Shown here: positions 15,437 through 24,442 of the stretch, piece by piece
Layout: the number at the start of each line of letters is the position of its first letter
Position numbering within the stretch: position 1 is the stretch's first letter
Assembly (NCBI GenBank): GCA_004375895.1
Contig: SOJW01000015.1
Span: 1 to 64,000 of the forward strand
DNA length: 64,000 nt
Direction of reading: 5' to 3'
DNA from: Candidatus Stahliibacteriota bacterium
GTDB lineage: Bacteria; Hydrothermota; Tepidihabitantia; B3-TA06
Notes under the pieces: generated by a model
The model's database searches: none
What the model saw: only the letters and a program-made list of their open reading frames with translations
Told to the model about the DNA's origin: nothing
Made by a program: the position numbers and the translations under genes

Positions 15437-16984
15437 GTGGTTCTTCCGTTCAAAAACGAGCCGTACAAGAATTTTTCCTGCGAGCCGTGCAAGAAAGCAC
15501 AGCTTGACGCCATCGCAGCGCTTGAGAAAACCTACGGCAAGACCTATCCGGCGTTCATCGGCGGCAAAGAGGTTACCGCTTCCGAAACCTTTGCGTCCAT
15601 CAACCCGGCAGACAAGGACAAGGTAATCGGGCATTTCCAGAAGGCGGACGAGAAGCTGGCCGAGCAGGCGCTTCAAGCCGCACTTGAAGCGTTCGAGTGG
15701 TGGCGGTTCTACGACTTTCGCGAGCGCGCCAACATCCTTCTCAAGGCCGCCACGATCGCCCGGCGCCGCAGGTATGAAATCAACGCGGGCATGGTCCTTG
15801 AGGAAGGCAAGAACTGGATCGAAGCCGACGTGGACACAGCCGAAGGCATCGACTTCCTTGATTTCTACGCGCGCGAGATGCTGCGCCTTGGCCCCAACCA
15901 GCCCGTGACGCCGTTCCCTGGTGAAAACAACGAGCTTCGCTACATCCCCCTGGGCGTGGGCATCATCATCCCGCCCTGGAACTTCCCGTGGGCGATCCTG
16001 GTGGGCATGAGTTCGGCGGCGATTGTTACCGGCAATACGATAGTGCTGAAACCCTCGTCGGATTCACCTTACATCGGATGGCTGTTTACCGAGATCATGC
16101 GCGAGGCCGGTCTGCCCGATGGTGTCTTGAACTACCTTAGCGGTCCGGGTCGAGTGGCCGGAGAGTTCCTGGTGAACCATCCAAAGACACGATTCATCAG
16201 CTTTACCGGTTCAAAGGAAGTAGGCCTGCGAATCGTTGAGAACGCGGCCAGGAAACAGGAAGGCCAGATATGGATCAAGCGGGTGGTGGCCGAGATGGGC
16301 GGCAAGGACTGCATCCTGGTAGATGAAGAAGCCGACATTGACGCCGCGGTGGAAGGCGTTGCCGTATCCGCATACGGGTTCGGAGGCCAGAAGTGCTCGG
16401 CCTGCTCCCGCGCCATCATTGACGAGAAGGTCTACGACGAGTTCGTTGCCAGGCTGATCCCCAGGGTGAAAAAGATCACGGTCGGGGAAACCAAGGATAC
16501 CGCAAACTGGATGGGCCCGGTCATCAACGAGAAGGCTTTGAAGAACACGCTGGCATACATCGAGATTGGCAAGAAAGAGGGCGAGCTGCTGACCGGCGGC
16601 AATACTGTCGAGGGCAACGGCTTCTTCCTTGAGCCGACCGTGTTCGGCAACGTTGCCTGGGACGCCCGCATCGCCCAGGAGGAGATCTTCGCTCCGGTGC
16701 TGGCCATCGTGAAGTGCAAGGACTTTGACGACGGCCTGCGGATCGTGAACTCCACCGAATACGGTCTTACCGGTTCAGTGTACACCAACAATCGCTGTAA
16801 GATCGCTAAGGCCAAGCGGCTGTTCCACGTGGGCAACATGTATGTGAACCGCAAGTGCACCGGCGCCCTGGTAGACGTGCAGCCCTTCGGCGGGTTCAAC
16901 ATGTCCGGCACCGACTCCAAGGCCGGCGGCAGGGATTACCTGCTGCTGTTCATGCAGGGAAAATCGATCGCTGAGCGTTTTTGA
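15437..16984 (+). CDS. pruA: L-glutamate gamma-semialdehyde (1-pyrroline-5-carboxylate) dehydrogenase
   Basis: NAD(P)-dependent aldehyde dehydrogenase of 515 residues, the usual length for free-standing PruA/RocA enzymes, which oxidise glutamate semialdehyde to glutamate in proline and arginine breakdown. Visible are the cofactor region IPPWNFPWAI and VLKPSSDSP, FTGSKEVGLRI, the general base in VVAEMGGKDCILV and the nucleophile in GGQKCSACSRAI. The N-terminal FKNEPYKNF and the motif TGSVYTNNR also fit this subfamily. The start is a GTG with AAGGAGG seven bases away. No proline dehydrogenase gene is in the window. The symbol rests on family resemblance. Confidence 0.9.
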   Translation: MVLPFKNEPYKNFSCEPCKKAQLDAIAALEKTYGKTYPAFIGGKEVTASETFASINPADKDKVIGHFQKADEKLAEQALQAALEAFEWWRFYDFRERANILLKAATIARRRRYEINAGMVLEEGKNWIEADVDTAEGIDFLDFYAREMLRLGPNQPVTPFPGENNELRYIPLGVGIIIPPWNFPWAILVGMSSAAIVTGNTIVLKPSSDSPYIGWLFTEIMREAGLPDGVLNYLSGPGRVAGEFLVNHPKTRFISFTGSKEVGLRIVENAARKQEGQIWIKRVVAEMGGKDCILVDEEADIDAAVEGVAVSAYGFGGQKCSACSRAIIDEKVYDEFVARLIPRVKKITVGETKDTANWMGPVINEKALKNTLAYIEIGKKEGELLTGGNTVEGNGFFLEPTVFGNVAWDARIAQEEIFAPVLAIVKCKDFDDGLRIVNSTEYGLTGSVYTNNRCKIAKAKRLFHVGNMYVNRKCTGALVDVQPFGGFNMSGTDSKAGGRDYLLLFMQGKSIAERF

Positions 16985-17107
16985 CGCTCAGCGATAATGC
17001 AAAGTGTAAAAGTCAAATTGCAAAATGCACACGAAGTGACGACGCTGAGCCTGCCCCTTGAGATGCTAACTTTACTGCATCTCATAGGGTATGCGAAGTA
17101 AATTTAA

Positions 17108-17134
17108 GGGCCGGCGAAGCCGGCCCTTTTGTTT
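17108..17134 (+). terminator. Rho-independent terminator
   Basis: GGGCCGGC-gaa-GCCGGCCC followed by TTTTGTTT, about 120 bases after the aldehyde dehydrogenase stop. It overlaps the start of the next promoter. Confidence 0.8.
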
Positions 17135-17160
17135 GACATTGAACAATTAATCGCTATATT
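17133..17160 (+). promoter_or_regulatory. Promoter of the PQQ-like lipoprotein gene
   Basis: TTGACA (17133-17138), 16 bases, TATATT (17155-17160), directly after the terminator stem; the gene starts at a GTG with AAAGGAGG upstream. Confidence 0.7.
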
Positions 17161-17176
17161 TCAGAAAGGAGGCTTA

Positions 17177-18391
17177 GTGAAAAGGACCCTGCTTTTATTT
17201 CTGGGATTAGTATTAACTATCGGAATCCTCGGATGCAAAGAGAAAGTTGGGGAGGACGATCGCCTAATATGGAAGTATAAGATTGGAGCGCTCTGCAAAT
17301 CCTGCCCGGCAATAGACGAAGAAGGCACCATATACATAGGATCGGGAGATAATTACCTTTACGCGATAAACACAGATGGAACCCTCAAGCAGATGTGGGA
17401 AACCAGTGGTTGCCCAGCTTCACCGGTAATAAGTCTAAATAAAATTATATATGTCGGATGCGACGATGGGGATATTAATGCAATCCCAATAGGCCCACCC
17501 GATCCAGAAGATACCTTAAAACCCGTGAGTTTTTACTACCACACCAACTATAAACCCGGCTATGATGTCTCCTATTCGCCAGCCATTGGAGAAGACGGAA
17601 CAATATACATGGTTCGGTATTATTACGGAGATTCTTATCTGTATGGTTCATACGAACAACTTTGTCGTTTAGGGGGCTATCCCACCCAATCTTCCCCAAG
17701 TATAGGTTCGGATGGCACAATCTATATTGAGAAGGAGTATAGCTTTTGTGCGATAAATAAAGATGGTAGTTTGAAGTGGGGATACAAATTGCCGAAAGAC
17801 GAAACCAAATACAACTCACCTTCTCCAGCGGCAATAGGTGCTGATGGCACAATCTATTTTGGATTAGGGGGTTCCCTCTATGTCCTTACCAGGAACGGCA
17901 ACCTGAAATGGAGGTATAGAACCGGCTATGCAATCAATGCATCCCCTGTAATCGACAAAGCTGGGAATATCTATGTTGTTTCCGGGACTGACTGCCTCCT
18001 GGCCATCACTCCCAGAGGTAACCTCAAATGGAGGCATGAGTTTGAAGGATACATCTCCACTCCGGTGATTGGTTCGGAGGGTACCATTTACCTAGTAGAA
18101 AACAGGAAAAACATTATATGGTTTACCACATCCTTCCGCATCAAAGCTCTGCTTCACGCAATCAATTCCAATGGTAGTCTCAAATGGACATACAATGTTA
18201 GATCTGAGTGTCGACATATTACTAGATATTCCGACACGGAGATTAGCGAACCAACCATCGGCTCGGACGGCACCCTCTATTTCTCCTTTGGCAAATATCT
18301 ATACGCAGTTAAGAGTGACTCAAAAGGTTTAGCCAATTCCTCTTGGCCAAGACAAGGACACGATAACCAGAATACGGGAAGGGTGCGCTAG
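17177..18391 (+). CDS. Lipoprotein with PQQ-like beta-propeller repeats
   Basis: The GTG at 17177 follows AAAGGAGGCTTA and opens a lipoprotein signal, MKRTLLLFLGLVLTIGILGC. The ORF-track start at 17129 lies in the promoter region. The mature part of about 385 residues repeats blades of the form IGSDGTIYIG...LYAINTDGTLKW (GADGTIYFGLGGSLYVL, GNLKWRYRTGYAINASPVID, and so on), like PQQ-binding-like/BamB propellers, about seven or eight blades. Such proteins act as scaffolds or interaction platforms at the outer membrane; no enzyme residues are seen. The base composition is more AT-rich than the adjacent aldehyde dehydrogenase gene, a weak hint of separate origin. Confidence 0.85.
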   Translation: MKRTLLLFLGLVLTIGILGCKEKVGEDDRLIWKYKIGALCKSCPAIDEEGTIYIGSGDNYLYAINTDGTLKQMWETSGCPASPVISLNKIIYVGCDDGDINAIPIGPPDPEDTLKPVSFYYHTNYKPGYDVSYSPAIGEDGTIYMVRYYYGDSYLYGSYEQLCRLGGYPTQSSPSIGSDGTIYIEKEYSFCAINKDGSLKWGYKLPKDETKYNSPSPAAIGADGTIYFGLGGSLYVLTRNGNLKWRYRTGYAINASPVIDKAGNIYVVSGTDCLLAITPRGNLKWRHEFEGYISTPVIGSEGTIYLVENRKNIIWFTTSFRIKALLHAINSNGSLKWTYNVRSECRHITRYSDTEISEPTIGSDGTLYFSFGKYLYAVKSDSKGLANSSWPRQGHDNQNTGRVR

Positions 18392-18552
18392 CGCGCTCAT
18401 TGCACACAAAGTGACGACGCTTGCGGAGTAAATATCAAAGTGCAGATATCAAATCTCAAATTGAAGACGAAGCCTTCTCCATTTTGCACCCTTGAGGGGG
18501 CACTCCGCATTTTGAATTTTGATATGCGGAGGCGCAGCCTCCGTACTTGTCC

Positions 18553-18580
18553 TTGACATTGCCGGGAGCGCCGTTAAGAT
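18553..18580 (+). promoter_or_regulatory. Promoter placed for a leaderless transcript (GWxTD gene)
   Basis: TTGACA (18553-18558), 16 bases, TAAGAT (18575-18580). The ATG at 18588 follows after seven bases and no ribosome binding site fits. Confidence 0.65.
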
Positions 18581-18587
18581 ATAACTG

Positions 18588-19730
18588 ATGCATTTGTTAC
18601 TTCTCTTGGCGCTTTTGGCACAGACCGGCGAGGCAGAATACAGCTTTTCTCACGTGATCGAGCAGGGCGAACGTGACGGCTCGTTCTACGTAACCGCCTA
18701 CGTCTCTATACCATACTCAAGCCTTCAGTTCACAAAGTCTGACTCAGGCTACCAAGCGGGCTGCCACATAACCTTTCAGCTTCTGGATCGCCGCAAGAAC
18801 ATCTACGGGGACGAGCGCTTTGGTGAGGTAATTGTAACGGACGCCAACACCGCCAAGTCGAAAAGCCTCGCGGTAGCAGAAACCCTTAAGGTCCTTCTGC
18901 CCCGGGGAAGCTACAATGCCAACCTAAGCGTAGCCGCCCTGGGTGCAACAAGACGAATCGAGAAGGAGTTCGATGTCGAGATCTTCCATCGGGCACTGGG
19001 AAGCCTGCGGATTACCGACAGCAAGGGTAGCCGTATGCTGGAGCGCCCCTTTGACAGCCGCGACACCATGCTGGTAAGTGTGTCGGTGTATGAAGATGGT
19101 CTCGATTCGCTGCTTCTCGAGATTACCCGCCCCGGCGCCCCAAACTACAATAAAACCCTGACCGAACCTGACTCACAAGCATCGTGGAGTGTTGCACTTG
19201 AGGATTTCTCAAGCGGAGACTACCAGCTTTGGGTGAAGGCATTTCAAGGTAAGAAGGCCGTAGACGAGCGCAAGGCCCTATTCGTCCTGCACAATCCGTT
19301 TCGCTTCGACCCTGGGCGCTACGAGGAACTCGTTGAGAAGCTTATATACATAACGACCTTCGGTGAACGTGAGCGAATGAAGTCCGTGCCGCCTGAAGCA
19401 AGACAGGCAACATGGGATAGCTTCTGGCGAGCAAAGGACCCAACCCCGCAAACCGACTATAACGAAGAGCTTGAGTCCTACTTCGCCAAGATCTCCTACT
19501 GCGAGCGCAACTTTGGATACGGGGATAAGGGCTATCTCTCGGATCGTGCCAGGATATACATGAGGTTCGGCCCACCGGACGAGATCGAAGACCATCCATT
19601 TGAACCTAACAGATACCCATACATCGTTTGGACCTATAACCTTCAGGGAATGCAGTTCATATTCGAAGAAAGGCTCGGTTTCGGCGAGTACGTGCTTGTT
19701 TATCCACAAGGCTTCCTCTCCCCATGGTAG
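18588..19730 (+). CDS. GWxTD-domain exported protein
   Basis: Protein of 380 residues with a short signal peptide (MHLLLLLALLAQTGEA). The C-terminal region contains FWRAKDPTPQTDYNEELESY, CERNFGYGDKGYLSDRARIY and MRFGPPDEIEDHPF. This is the characteristic end of the GWxTD domain found in Gemmatimonadetes, Fibrobacteres-like and several candidate phyla. The N-terminal part is a beta-rich region. The family function is not established. Its stop overlaps the start of the PSP1 gene (ATGGTAG), so the two are translationally coupled. Confidence 0.85.
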   Translation: MHLLLLLALLAQTGEAEYSFSHVIEQGERDGSFYVTAYVSIPYSSLQFTKSDSGYQAGCHITFQLLDRRKNIYGDERFGEVIVTDANTAKSKSLAVAETLKVLLPRGSYNANLSVAALGATRRIEKEFDVEIFHRALGSLRITDSKGSRMLERPFDSRDTMLVSVSVYEDGLDSLLLEITRPGAPNYNKTLTEPDSQASWSVALEDFSSGDYQLWVKAFQGKKAVDERKALFVLHNPFRFDPGRYEELVEKLIYITTFGERERMKSVPPEARQATWDSFWRAKDPTPQTDYNEELESYFAKISYCERNFGYGDKGYLSDRARIYMRFGPPDEIEDHPFEPNRYPYIVWTYNLQGMQFIFEERLGFGEYVLVYPQGFLSPW

Positions 19731-20449
19731 ATATGAGCGATAAACACTACCTCGTAGAGTGCCATCCCCTGATGAGGGTTGTGGTAACGGCCGCTGTAGG
19801 CCTTGAGATTAAACGTGGGGAGTATGTAGTTTTGCGATTCAAGGGTTGTGAGGACATAGGCTACGTGAGGGGATTAACCGACGATCCTCAGGCCAAGGCC
19901 ATAGCCATCAGTAAGGCCGCCCCAGAGGATCTGGCCAAAAGAAAAGAAGCCAGGCAGTGGGAGCAAGAGGCGCTTGCATCCTTCCTGGAACTTCTCGCAA
20001 AACACAACCTGTCCATGAAGGTAGTAGATGTGCACGCCTGGGTGGATCGCAACAAGATCGCCTTCTACTTCCTCTCCGAACACCGCCTCGACTTCCGCAA
20101 GCTGCACAAGGAGATAGGAATGTTGCTTGGATGCAGGGTGGTCATAAAGCAGATAGGAATCCGTGATCATGCAAGGCTGATCGGTGGACTGGGCCCATGC
20201 GGAAGACCGCTTTGCTGCACCGCATTCCTGACAGAGCTGCGCCCGATAAGTCTGCGCACCGCCAGGAGACAGAATCTCTACGTGAATCCCGAGAAGATCT
20301 CAGGTATGTGCGGACGCCTGCTGTGCTGTTTAAGATTCGAGGATGAAATCTACCCATCACCATGCCTGAAGAATGATGCAAAATCAAAGGTGCCGGACGA
20401 GGAGGACTGGGATGAGGGATTTACAAGCCACGATGAAGCAGATAGCTAG
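19724..20449 (+). CDS. PSP1 (YaaT/RicT-like) domain protein
   Basis: Cytoplasmic protein of 241 residues. The central and C-terminal signature IGIRDHARLIGGLGPCGRPLCC, SLRTARRQNLYVNPEKISGMCGRLLCCLRFE carries two CGRxLCC cysteine clusters, as in YaaT (RicT) of Bacillus. That protein binds an iron-sulphur cluster in the RicAFT complex that modulates RNase Y and phosphorelay activity. RicA and RicF are not in the window. The start may be at 19724, overlapping the GWxTD stop, or at the ATG at 19733. The family is clear; the specific role in this organism is inferred. Confidence 0.9.
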   Translation: MVDMSDKHYLVECHPLMRVVVTAAVGLEIKRGEYVVLRFKGCEDIGYVRGLTDDPQAKAIAISKAAPEDLAKRKEARQWEQEALASFLELLAKHNLSMKVVDVHAWVDRNKIAFYFLSEHRLDFRKLHKEIGMLLGCRVVIKQIGIRDHARLIGGLGPCGRPLCCTAFLTELRPISLRTARRQNLYVNPEKISGMCGRLLCCLRFEDEIYPSPCLKNDAKSKVPDEEDWDEGFTSHDEADS

Positions 20450-20478
20450 CAGAGGTTCCCAGTTATCGGACAAAATAA

Positions 20479-20613
20479 ACACTTGCGACGGCAGGCCGGG
20501 TGATTGAAGGCGCTATTGAGAACGACAAGGTGTTCATCTCCAACCTACCCACTGGCACCTACTTCGCACGCAGCGAAGAACGCACGGTAGTCAAGATCGT
20601 GAAGGTAGAATAA
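20479..20613 (+). pseudogene. C-terminal sorting-domain remnant of an exported protein
   Basis: An open frame without a start, between stops, reads TAGRVIEGAIENDKVFISNL then PTGTYFARSEERTVVKIVKVE. This matches the last strands of FlgD/T9SS-type C-terminal sorting domains (compare VYDATGRLLEH...GVPGVYFLKTETQIQKVVVVR at 21.7 kb). Nothing upstream in this frame supports a whole gene, so I read it as the tail of a lost exported-protein gene. Confidence 0.6.
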
Positions 20614-20704
20614 TCTTTGCCCCATACGGGGCAAGATTGCAAAATTCAAATTGCAAATTGTAAAATGCAAATTTAAAGGCTGCCTTGCGGTCGGCCCCTT
20701 TTAT

Positions 20705-20732
20705 TTGACAGCCTTCTTGTTTGGATTACAAT
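20705..20732 (+). promoter_or_regulatory. Promoter of the small exported-protein pair
   Basis: TTGACA (20705-20710), 16 bases, TACAAT (20727-20732). The ATG at 20758 is preceded by AAAGGAGGAATT. Confidence 0.7.
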
Positions 20733-20757
20733 AAACGACTAATCCAAAGGAGGAATT

Positions 20758-21354
20758 ATGAAAAGAGTCCTTTTGGTGCTATTTGTGCTCGCTCTAGCGG
20801 CGTGGGCCACCCCAAACTTGGTTTCCTATCAAGGTAAGCTGGATAAGGATGGGGAGCCCTTTTCAGGAGAGGCCTCGATGAACTTTGCTCTCTATGAGAG
20901 CAAGGATGCCACAACCTCATTCTGGGAGGAAACCCAAACCGTAATTGTGGTGGACGGCATCTTCAACGTGTTGTTAGGTTCGGTAAACGAACTTCCTGCT
21001 TTGCCCACAGACGGCTGCTGGCTTGAGGTTACAATAGACAGCGACGTCCTGCCGCGCCAGCAGATAACAAGTGTTCCCTACGCTGAAGTTGCTCAACAGG
21101 TGTGCGCCAACTATAAAATGGTGGAAGACACGGCGATGGATTATACCTGCCCTGCAGATGGTGTTCTTTTGATCGGAGGAGGAGGGCTAGGGGAGAAAAA
21201 TTGGACTATTAAGGTGGATGGTAAAGCAGTGTTATCCGCAGATGGCATGAGTGTTTTGCCTGTTTCTATCACAGCAGGAGAACATCATATTTCTCTCACT
21301 TATTTTGGGGCAGATACTTACCATCCCTATCTTTGGGCGATCTTTATGAGGTGA
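20758..21354 (+). CDS. Exported beta-rich protein, tail-fibre-like N-domain type
   Basis: Protein of 198 residues with signal peptide MKRVLLVLFVLALAAWA. The region VSYQGKLDKDGEPFSGEASM, FALYESKDATTSFWEETQ, VVVDGIFNVLLGSVNELPAL and LPRQQITSVPYAEVAQQV is the recurrent N-terminal domain of many exported bacterial proteins that carry collagen-like or tail-fibre parts. Here only a short C-terminal beta domain (residues 120-198, with VLLIGGGGLGEKNW) follows. The gene has a good promoter and Shine-Dalgarno, and the next ORF begins five bases after its stop. Function unknown. Confidence 0.8.
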   Translation: MKRVLLVLFVLALAAWATPNLVSYQGKLDKDGEPFSGEASMNFALYESKDATTSFWEETQTVIVVDGIFNVLLGSVNELPALPTDGCWLEVTIDSDVLPRQQITSVPYAEVAQQVCANYKMVEDTAMDYTCPADGVLLIGGGGLGEKNWTIKVDGKAVLSADGMSVLPVSITAGEHHISLTYFGADTYHPYLWAIFMR

Positions 21355-21358
21355 TGAG

Positions 21359-21736
21359 ATGGTAGTTTCGCTTCTTTTCTCGGCCTGGGCGCTGGCAGGC
21401 ACCATGCCTGCATTAGGCACTGAGACCTCCACCCTGGGTCAGCCGGTGATAGGTATTGCCGCGGGCCCCTCGTGGACAATCTATTCCGGCTTCTGGTACG
21501 TGGAGCCGGTATCTGGCGTCCAGGAGGCCCCGAATACCCCGGATATAAGCCCCCCGATCGCACCTAAAGGCGTCTATCGTGTCGGAGAGGCTATCCCTTT
21601 GGAAGCCGGGGCCGTCGTCTACGACGCCACCGGAAGACTCTTAGAACATCCTGAAGCTTCTTGGATTCCCGGAGTGCCAGGGGTGTATTTCTTGAAGACG
21701 GAAACCCAAATCCAGAAAGTGGTAGTGGTAAGATAG
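21359..21736 (+). CDS. Small exported protein with C-terminal sorting-like domain
   Basis: Protein of 125 residues: signal-like MVVSLLFSAWALAGTMP, a short variable segment with TSTLGQPVIGIAAGPSWTIY (a pattern seen in exported proteins of FCB-type candidate phyla), then VYDATGRLLEH and GVPGVYFLKTETQIQKVVVV, resembling a FlgD/T9SS sorting domain. It starts five bases after the preceding stop. If the domain is a true sorting signal, the protein is carried to the cell surface. No T9SS core gene is present in the window. Confidence 0.7.
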   Translation: MVVSLLFSAWALAGTMPALGTETSTLGQPVIGIAAGPSWTIYSGFWYVEPVSGVQEAPNTPDISPPIAPKGVYRVGEAIPLEAGAVVYDATGRLLEHPEASWIPGVPGVYFLKTETQIQKVVVVR

Positions 21737-21875
21737 TCTCGTAGATAGGAAACAAAACTACAGCAGACCCCAAAAACAATGCAACAAAGTGCATAATAAA
21801 CACCCCCCCGGGGGCAATTTGCATAGTCGCCGACAACTCATAACGTGGACCTCGGCATATAGGAAATGATCTGTG

Positions 21876-22343
21876 CTATTCAAGCAGGACGGCGGCCATG
21901 GCTGCGATGCCCTCTTTGCGGCCAACGAACCCCATACCCTCCCCCCTCTTTGGCTTTATTGCGATGTTGGTTGTGGGAATACCCAGGATTCCTGATATGC
22001 GCTCACGCATCTTATCCCGGTAAGGAACCAGCTTAGGTTCTTCGGCGAGCACGGTGCAGTCAAGATTGACGATACCGTAACCTTGTTCCCGTACCAAAAC
22101 CACTACTCTCTCAAGGAGCGCGGTGCTGTCAGCGTCTTTGTAGGCTGGATCGGTGTCAGGAAAGAGTTCTCCGATGCTTGGAAGCCCTGCCGCGCCGAGG
22201 AGCGCATCGGCTATCGCGTGAAGTAGAACGTCTGCGTCCGAATGGCCCGAAAGACCCCGGTCGTAGTGTATCTTTACCCCGCCGATTACCAAGGGTCTAT
22301 CCTTAACAAGAGGATGAGAATCGAAACCGAACCCTACTCGCAT
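21876..22343 (-). CDS. ispF: 2-C-methyl-D-erythritol 2,4-cyclodiphosphate synthase
   Basis: Fifth enzyme of the non-mevalonate (MEP) isoprenoid pathway, closing the cyclic diphosphate of CDP-ME2P. The 155-residue length is standard for the trimeric enzyme. Zinc ligands sit in GFDSHP (D8, H10) and in the LSGHSDADVLLHAIADALLG segment; the C-terminal IAIKPKRGEGMGFVGR forms the substrate/hydrophobic pocket. It is a single-gene unit here: no ispD is adjacent, unlike many genomes where the two are fused or paired. Identification is secure. Confidence 0.97.
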   Translation of the reverse strand: MRVGFGFDSHPLVKDRPLVIGGVKIHYDRGLSGHSDADVLLHAIADALLGAAGLPSIGELFPDTDPAYKDADSTALLERVVVLVREQGYGIVNLDCTVLAEEPKLVPYRDKMRERISGILGIPTTNIAIKPKRGEGMGFVGRKEGIAAMAAVLLE

Positions 22344-22395
22344 GTGGTGATTATAGGAATAATAGAGGCCGGTGTCAAACCGGCTACCGTCTCAT

Positions 22396-22429
22396 CTGCG
22401 ATCTTTTTGCTAAAGCAAAAAGGAGCAAT
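22396..22429 (-). repeat. Constant-flank hairpin repeat, copy 1
   Basis: On the minus strand TTGCTCC - TTTTTGC/GCAAAAA stem - GATCGCA. Five copies in the window share the TGCTCC and GATCGC sides while the stem sequence varies. Confidence 0.75.
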
Positions 22430-22477
22430 TGATTCTCGGGGTCCCCAAGCGGTTGTATCGCAACCGTTTGGGGTGCT

Positions 22478-22517
22478 AAAAAAAACCCCTGGAGAGGCAG
22501 GACGCACTCTCCAGGGG
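22478..22517 (-). terminator. Rho-independent terminator of the phosphate-transport operon
   Basis: On the minus strand CCCCTGGAGAG - loop - CTCTCCAGGGG followed by eight T residues, about 150 bases after the phoU-like stop. Confidence 0.85.
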
Positions 22518-22664
22518 AGGGGGTGAGGGAAGGGAGGTGTGTTACGGGAATCTCTTTCGAACCTTATTTTCTCTCACCAAGACCTTCATCTCCATTCCTA
22601 TTTGTCTCTGATCTAATCATAGTCAAAATCCAGAACTTGTCAAGTCCCTTGTGGTTAATTGAAA

Positions 22665-23324
22665 CTAGTCTTCTTTTTCGTTTGGTCGGTAACCGATCCT
22701 ATGATAGGGATTCACCACACTTGATGCAACGTTCTTGAGATGTGCGCTGACCCTTTTTATGTACCGGGACAGAAGTGCTGCTACAATTCCTTCCTTAACC
22801 GCGATGTCTTTGCTCTCGATGAGTTGATCCATCAGTCTATCGGCCTGCATGGCAAGGTTAGCCTGATCTGCCATCACCTTGCGAGCCAGTTTCGCGTCGC
22901 TCTCGGTGATCGCGATCTTGGTCTCTCTAAACATCTCTTTGACTCGCTGTGCCATGGGGCGCAGAGCGTCAAAGGCGCCGCCCGAGATAGGCTCGGGATA
23001 GTGCTTGGCTATCTCATCCAGATTCTTCGCATAGTCACCGATACGCTCAAGGTCAATCACGAGTATTGCGAGAACGAACGTTGCGTTGATGTCCTGTGCC
23101 GGGTTTATTGCAAGATGTTCGAGTATCCGACGCCTGATGGCAATCTGCAGCTCGTTCAGCTGGCGGTCTATCTTATAAAGATCCTCGACCTTGCCTGAGC
23201 CTGTAATCATCTCCCAGGCGGCGCTAAACATACTCTCGGAGATGTCGAACATCTTGAATAAATCCTCCATACACAACCTCAACAACCCCGACCCCTTCCA
23301 GGCGTTGAGAAGAGTCTCATACAT
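22665..23324 (-). CDS. PhoU-domain protein
   Basis: All-helical protein of 219 residues with PhoU-like heptads (ILVIDLERIGDYAKNLDEIA, and later KRVSAHLKNVASSVVNPYHR). PhoU proteins bind metal clusters and restrain phosphate uptake. Its start is two bases after the stop of the Na/Pi cotransporter gene, so the pair most likely works together as a sodium-phosphate importer and its regulator. This is an alternative to the PstSCAB-PhoU system, no part of which is in the window. Confidence 0.88.
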   Translation of the reverse strand: MYETLLNAWKGSGLLRLCMEDLFKMFDISESMFSAAWEMITGSGKVEDLYKIDRQLNELQIAIRRRILEHLAINPAQDINATFVLAILVIDLERIGDYAKNLDEIAKHYPEPISGGAFDALRPMAQRVKEMFRETKIAITESDAKLARKVMADQANLAMQADRLMDQLIESKDIAVKEGIVAALLSRYIKRVSAHLKNVASSVVNPYHRIGYRPNEKED

Positions 23325-23326
23325 AC

Positions 23327-24442
23327 TTACCTCCTAAGAAGTAAAATCAACCCAACAGGGATGATTATAAAGATAACTGCAATGTAGACAAAAGCAAGCC
23401 AGCGGCGGTTCGCAACACTTTTCCCTACCAACCTCGCAAGGGTAAGTGGCACTATCTTCAACGGATACCAGATGGCTATCCCGAAGATGTTAAAAATAAG
23501 ATGAGCGAACGCAACCTGTATTGCAAAAGGCGAACCGGTTACCAACGCAGCAAGGATGGCGGTAACCGTCGTCCCTATATTAGCCCCAAGGGTATAGGGA
23601 AATATCCGTTCAAGCACAACAAGACCCGCACCCACAAGCGGCACGATGAAGGATGTTGTCACAGATGAAGACTGAATTACAGACGTGATTACCAAACCCA
23701 AGAAAAACGCACGCAACGGCCCACCGAAAAGATAGCGGTCTACTACGATCTCGGTTTTGGACCCTACCAGCTTGCGCATCGTATCAACCATGAACTTAAG
23801 CCCGAAGAAGAGGAAGACAAGAGCTATGGGAAGACTGAAGTAGACCTTTGAGCCAACCAGACATATAATCGCTTTAGCCGCCGGCTTCACCGCAATCTGC
23901 AAAGAACCCAACACCTCGAAGCCGCCTACCCCGGTAAAACCCTTGGCAAGAAACCCGGAGACGTATCCAATAGGATGCAGGAATACCTCCAGGGGTAAGA
24001 GAATCACGACGGCAAGGATATTGAATATATCGTGAACCATCGCAGCCGGAAAGGCGCGTGCGAACTCCTCCTTGCGGGAGATGTGATACAGGGAAACCAG
24101 GGTATTGGTAACCGTGGTACCTATGTTGGCTCCCATGACGATAGGTATCGCATGTTCCACTGAAAGCGTCCCTGCAGCAACAAAGCATACAACCAGCGAG
24201 GTGGTGGCTGAGGAACTCTGAATAATAACGGTGACGAGTATACCTATAAACAGGCCCATTACTGGATTTCTAGTCATCGTTATGAGCAGTTCGGCAAAAC
24301 CCATCCCAAGGAGCTTGAGTGAGCCGGAGATCATCTCGATGCTTAAAAGAAACGCATAGAGTGCTGCAACAAATATAACTATCCGCAGGGTACGTTTCAA
24401 GACACGGGGGGGCTTTCTTTCCGGTGCCAGGGATTCACTCAA
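23327..24442 (-). CDS. Na/phosphate cotransporter (NptA/PNaS family)
   Basis: Inner-membrane carrier of 371 residues. The two inverted repeats each contain the family motif QSSS: VTVIIQSSSATTSLVVCFVA and ITSVIQSSSVTTSFIVPLVG, each followed by GANIGTTVT. About eight to nine membrane spans are visible. It overlaps the upstream thpR gene by eight bases and is followed by the PhoU gene, forming a compact minus-strand operon that ends at the terminator near 22.5 kb. Confidence 0.92.
   Translation of the reverse strand: MSESLAPERKPPRVLKRTLRIVIFVAALYAFLLSIEMISGSLKLLGMGFAELLITMTRNPVMGLFIGILVTVIIQSSSATTSLVVCFVAAGTLSVEHAIPIVMGANIGTTVTNTLVSLYHISRKEEFARAFPAAMVHDIFNILAVVILLPLEVFLHPIGYVSGFLAKGFTGVGGFEVLGSLQIAVKPAAKAIICLVGSKVYFSLPIALVFLFFGLKFMVDTMRKLVGSKTEIVVDRYLFGGPLRAFFLGLVITSVIQSSSVTTSFIVPLVGAGLVVLERIFPYTLGANIGTTVTAILAALVTGSPFAIQVAFAHLIFNIFGIAIWYPLKIVPLTLARLVGKSVANRRWLAFVYIAVIFIIIPVGLILLLRR

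Larger units (their letters stand above)
22344..22664. other. Intergenic region with hairpin repeats and a terminator
   Basis: It separates ispF from the phoU-like gene. It holds the constant-flank hairpin repeat (22396-22429), the hairpin CCCCAAGCGGTTG/CGCAACCGTTTGGGG (about 22443-22473) and a minus-strand terminator (22478-22517). No gene is seen. Confidence 0.7.
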
